The notes under the pieces were generated by a model, which saw nothing but the letters and a program-made list of their open reading frames with translations, did no database searches and was not told the DNA's origin. DNA of 16,678 bases, taken from contig JAJECB010000374.1 of NCBI GenBank assembly GCA_022822245.1, positions 1-16,678 on the forward strand, in the 5' to 3' direction. Below, one piece after another: positions 14,386 to 16,678 of the stretch. This DNA comes from Gammaproteobacteria bacterium (GTDB lineage Bacteria; Pseudomonadota; Gammaproteobacteria; HK1). The position numbers and the translations under genes are program-made. Position 1 is the stretch's first letter; every line of letters starts with the position of its first letter.

Positions 14386-16678
14386 TCAGTCGGCGACGGC
14401 CGCGAGCTGGCGGCCGACGAGCTGGCTGTAGAGCCCGGGCCGGCCGAGAAGCTCCTCGTGGCGGCCGATTTCCACCACCCGACCCTCGTCGAGGACCACG
14501 ATGCGCCCGGCGCTGCGCACCGTCGACAGCCGGTGCGCGATGATGACCGTGGTGCGATCGTGCATCAGGGTCTCCAGGGCGTGCTGCACGGCCTGCTCGC
14601 TCACCGCATCGAGATGAGAGGTCGCCTCGTCGAGGACGAGGACGGGAGCGTCCTTGAGGAAGGCGCGCGCGATGGCGACCCGCTGACGCTGACCGCCCGA
14701 GAGCCGCATCCCCCGCTCGCCCACCGGGGTCTCGAGACCCTCCGGCAGAGCGGCGACGAAGTCGGCGAGCGCGGCCCGCTCCACCGCCCGGGCGACCGCC
14801 TCCTCGCCGGCCTCCGGCCGCGCCACGAGGATGTTCGCCCGGAGGGTTTCGTTGAAGAGCCAGGTGTCCTGGCTCACGAGGGCGATGCGGGCGCGGAGCT
14901 CGTCGAGGCGCCACTGCCGCAGATCGTGCCCGGCGAGGCGTACCGTGCCCCGCGCCGGATCGAAGAAGCGAAGCAACAGGTGAGCGGCGGTCGTCTTGCC
15001 CGCCCCGGACGGCCCGACGAGGGCAACGCGCATTCCCGCGGGCACCTCGAAGGACACCTCGCGCAGCGCCCGGTCCTCCCGGCCGGGGTAGCGGAAGTCC
15101 ACGTCCTCCATCGCGAGCGCCAATCCCCCGGCCGCCCTCCGGGACGGCCCGGTCACGGGCGCCGCTGCCCGGGCCGCCGCCGAACCGGGGATCGGTCCGT
15201 CCACAACCGGTTCCGTCGTGCCGTCCGGAGCTCCCTCTCCTTCCCCGGACTTGCCGGCTCCGTCTCGAACCGCATCCACCCCCGGACCGTCACGCACGGT
15301 CACCGGCTCGCGATGCACCGCGTACAACCGCCGCGTCGCGCCCAGGGTGTCGGAGAGCTGCCGCCCGATGTACGCGATCTCGGACACGGGGAGGAACGAC
15401 GCCATCGCGATCAGGGCCAGCAGGGGGAGAAGAGCCGGGTCGAGGCGTCCGCCCGCCACGAGCCACGCTCCGGTCACCACCACCGCGAGGCCGCCCAGCC
15501 CGGTGGCCGTCTCCAGCACCACGTTCTGCAGGGTCAGGCTCTGGAAGAAGGGGATCCGGAGCTCGACGTGGCGCCGGGCGAGGGAGAGGAACTCGCGGCG
15601 CCGCTCCGGAGTGCGCTCGAACGCGACGATCTCGCCAAGGCCCTGGATGGTGTCCACCGCGTGGGCATTGAGGTCGGCGAGGGCCTCGCGGGCCCGCGAC
15701 CCGAGCGCGTCCACCCGGTGCCGGGCGAGGAACGGACTCAGCGCAACCACCGCGAGGATGGGAGCGAGGGCCGCCGCGAGCGGCCAGCCGAACGAGATGA
15801 GCACCGCGACGACGGTCGCCGGCACGAGCACGGCCACCAGGCCGGGGGCGATGGTGTGGGCGAAGAAGTACTCGACGAGCTCCACGTCGTGGGTCGCCAT
15901 CGCCACCAGGTCGCCCGAGCGCCGCCGGAGGAGCCACGCGGGAGCGAGGGCGTCGATCTTGCGAAAGAGGTCGATGCGCATCTGGGCGAGCATGCGAAAT
16001 GCCATGTCGTGCGCGATCCACGACTCGACCCAGTGAAGGATCCCGGCCGCGGGCGCGGCCGCGAAGAGGGCGTACAGCCAGGGGGTGAAGTCGTCGCCTC
16101 GCTTGAGCGCGGCCACCGCGAGCGCGCTCAGCACCCCGACCCCGATGAGGCAGGCCACCCGAACGACCCCGAACCCGAACGTCATGGTGAGCCGGCCGCG
16201 CCACGGCCGAACGTGCCGGAAGAGCTCGCGGAACGCCCCGAGCCACCCGAGCCCTTCGGCGCGGGTGATCTCGTCGGTGGGTCCTCCGCCCGCGAACAGC
16301 GGCGCAAGGTCCTCGGCGGGGGCGCGGCCGGCGGGGGCGGCGAGCTCGATGTCCCCGGGCCGGCGGCTCTCCTCCGCCTGGCCGCGCATGAGGTGGAAGT
16401 AGACGCCCTCGCGGCGCATGAGCTCCGCGTGCCGCCCCGACTCCACCACCCGCCCCCCGTCGAGGACGAGGATGCGGTCCGCCCCGATGACGCTCGACAG
16501 GCGGTGGGCGAGGATGAGCGTCGTGCGACCGGCCATCAGGCGTTCGAGCGCGTCCTGGATGACCGACTCGTTCTCCGCGTCCACCGCGCTCAGCGCCTCG
16601 TCCAGGACCAGGATGGGTGCGTCGCGGAGAATGGCGCGGGCGATCGCGATCCGCTGGCGCTGCCCGCCCGAGAGCCGC
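14386..16678 (-). CDS. Fused ABC exporter (TMD-NBD-TMD-NBD type), 5-prime end outside window
   Basis: The visible 763 residues are the C-terminal part of a larger chain; the frame is open to the right edge and begins inside a first nucleotide-binding domain (signature LSGGQRQRIAIARA, Walker B ILVLDEALSAVD, H-loop ILAHRLSS). Then come a six-helix membrane domain (about residues 145-440), a Gly/Ala/Pro-rich linker (about 445-520) and a second ATPase domain with Walker A GPSGAGKT (starting at 555), Q-loop VSQDTWLF, LSGGQRQRVA, VLVLDEATSHLD and IIAHRLST. Both ATPase domains look catalytically complete. The layout suggests a full transporter in one polypeptide. The second membrane domain resembles CydC-type half transporters by eye, which would point to thiol export, but this is uncertain and lipid or drug export is equally possible. 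The stop is TGA at 14386. Confidence 0.88.
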   Translation of the reverse strand, partial: RLSGGQRQRIAIARAILRDAPILVLDEALSAVDAENESVIQDALERLMAGRTTLILAHRLSSVIGADRILVLDGGRVVESGRHAELMRREGVYFHLMRGQAEESRRPGDIELAAPAGRAPAEDLAPLFAGGGPTDEITRAEGLGWLGAFRELFRHVRPWRGRLTMTFGFGVVRVACLIGVGVLSALAVAALKRGDDFTPWLYALFAAAPAAGILHWVESWIAHDMAFRMLAQMRIDLFRKIDALAPAWLLRRRSGDLVAMATHDVELVEYFFAHTIAPGLVAVLVPATVVAVLISFGWPLAAALAPILAVVALSPFLARHRVDALGSRAREALADLNAHAVDTIQGLGEIVAFERTPERRREFLSLARRHVELRIPFFQSLTLQNVVLETATGLGGLAVVVTGAWLVAGGRLDPALLPLLALIAMASFLPVSEIAYIGRQLSDTLGATRRLYAVHREPVTVRDGPGVDAVRDGAGKSGEGEGAPDGTTEPVVDGPIPGSAAARAAAPVTGPSRRAAGGLALAMEDVDFRYPGREDRALREVSFEVPAGMRVALVGPSGAGKTTAAHLLLRFFDPARGTVRLAGHDLRQWRLDELRARIALVSQDTWLFNETLRANILVARPEAGEEAVARAVERAALADFVAALPEGLETPVGERGMRLSGGQRQRVAIARAFLKDAPVLVLDEATSHLDAVSEQAVQHALETLMHDRTTVIIAHRLSTVRSAGRIVVLDEGRVVEIGRHEELLGRPGLYSQLVGRQLAAVAD

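Noticed and set aside
1..16678. Mobile elements, CRISPR arrays, tRNA or rRNA genes
   Set aside because: No transposase, integrase, spaced direct repeats or RNA-gene sequence was recognised on either strand.

Overview
This is a GC-rich, densely coding chromosomal window from a bacterium. The gene families and their arrangement (a fused FbpB-type permease, a single-domain sugar-type ABC ATPase, a YfcG-type glutathione transferase, GTG and TTG starts) fit a high-GC proteobacterium. An alphaproteobacterium is my best guess, but no rRNA, tRNA or phylogenetic marker is present to prove it. I saw no insertion sequence, phage gene, CRISPR array or RNA gene.

Layout. The left edge (1-71, minus) holds the first codons of an EthD-like protein. 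On the plus strand follow a methylenetetrahydrofolate reductase (metF-like, 295-1245) and a binding-protein-dependent importer: periplasmic binding protein (1367-2347), a strong hairpin and a 316-bp gap, a fused two-domain permease (2664-4409) and its ATPase (4397-5464, TTG start inside the permease gene). Convergent to these is a TauD/TfdA-type dioxygenase (5523-6392, minus). A gene-poor stretch of about 420-600 bp follows, with two dyad symmetries and one possible small minus-strand gene (6814-6999). Next is an isopenicillin-N-synthase-like 2-oxoglutarate oxygenase (6998-7981, plus).

From 7978 to the right edge everything is on the minus strand. Read in the direction of transcription there is a fused ABC exporter (16678-14386, cut by the window edge), a YfcG-like glutathione transferase (14277-13585) and a tight five-gene unit: sugar-type ABC ATPase, RbsC-type permease, Tat-exported binding protein, a 313-residue protein of unknown function, and an N-acyl-D-amino-acid deacylase. 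The last gene of this unit overlaps the stop codon of the oxygenase that faces it.

How the genes may work together (inference). The minus-strand five-gene unit looks like an uptake-and-breakdown pathway: a small polar compound is imported, and an N-acyl-D-amino-acid amidohydrolase plus the unknown protein act on it inside the cell. The plus-strand importer resembles ferric or phosphonate transporters but lacks the tyrosine pair that binds iron in FbpA, so an organic ligand is more likely. The two oxygenases belong to different 2-oxoglutarate/Fe(II) families and could act on imported compounds. The most interesting unexplained item is the unknown protein between the binding protein and the deacylase.
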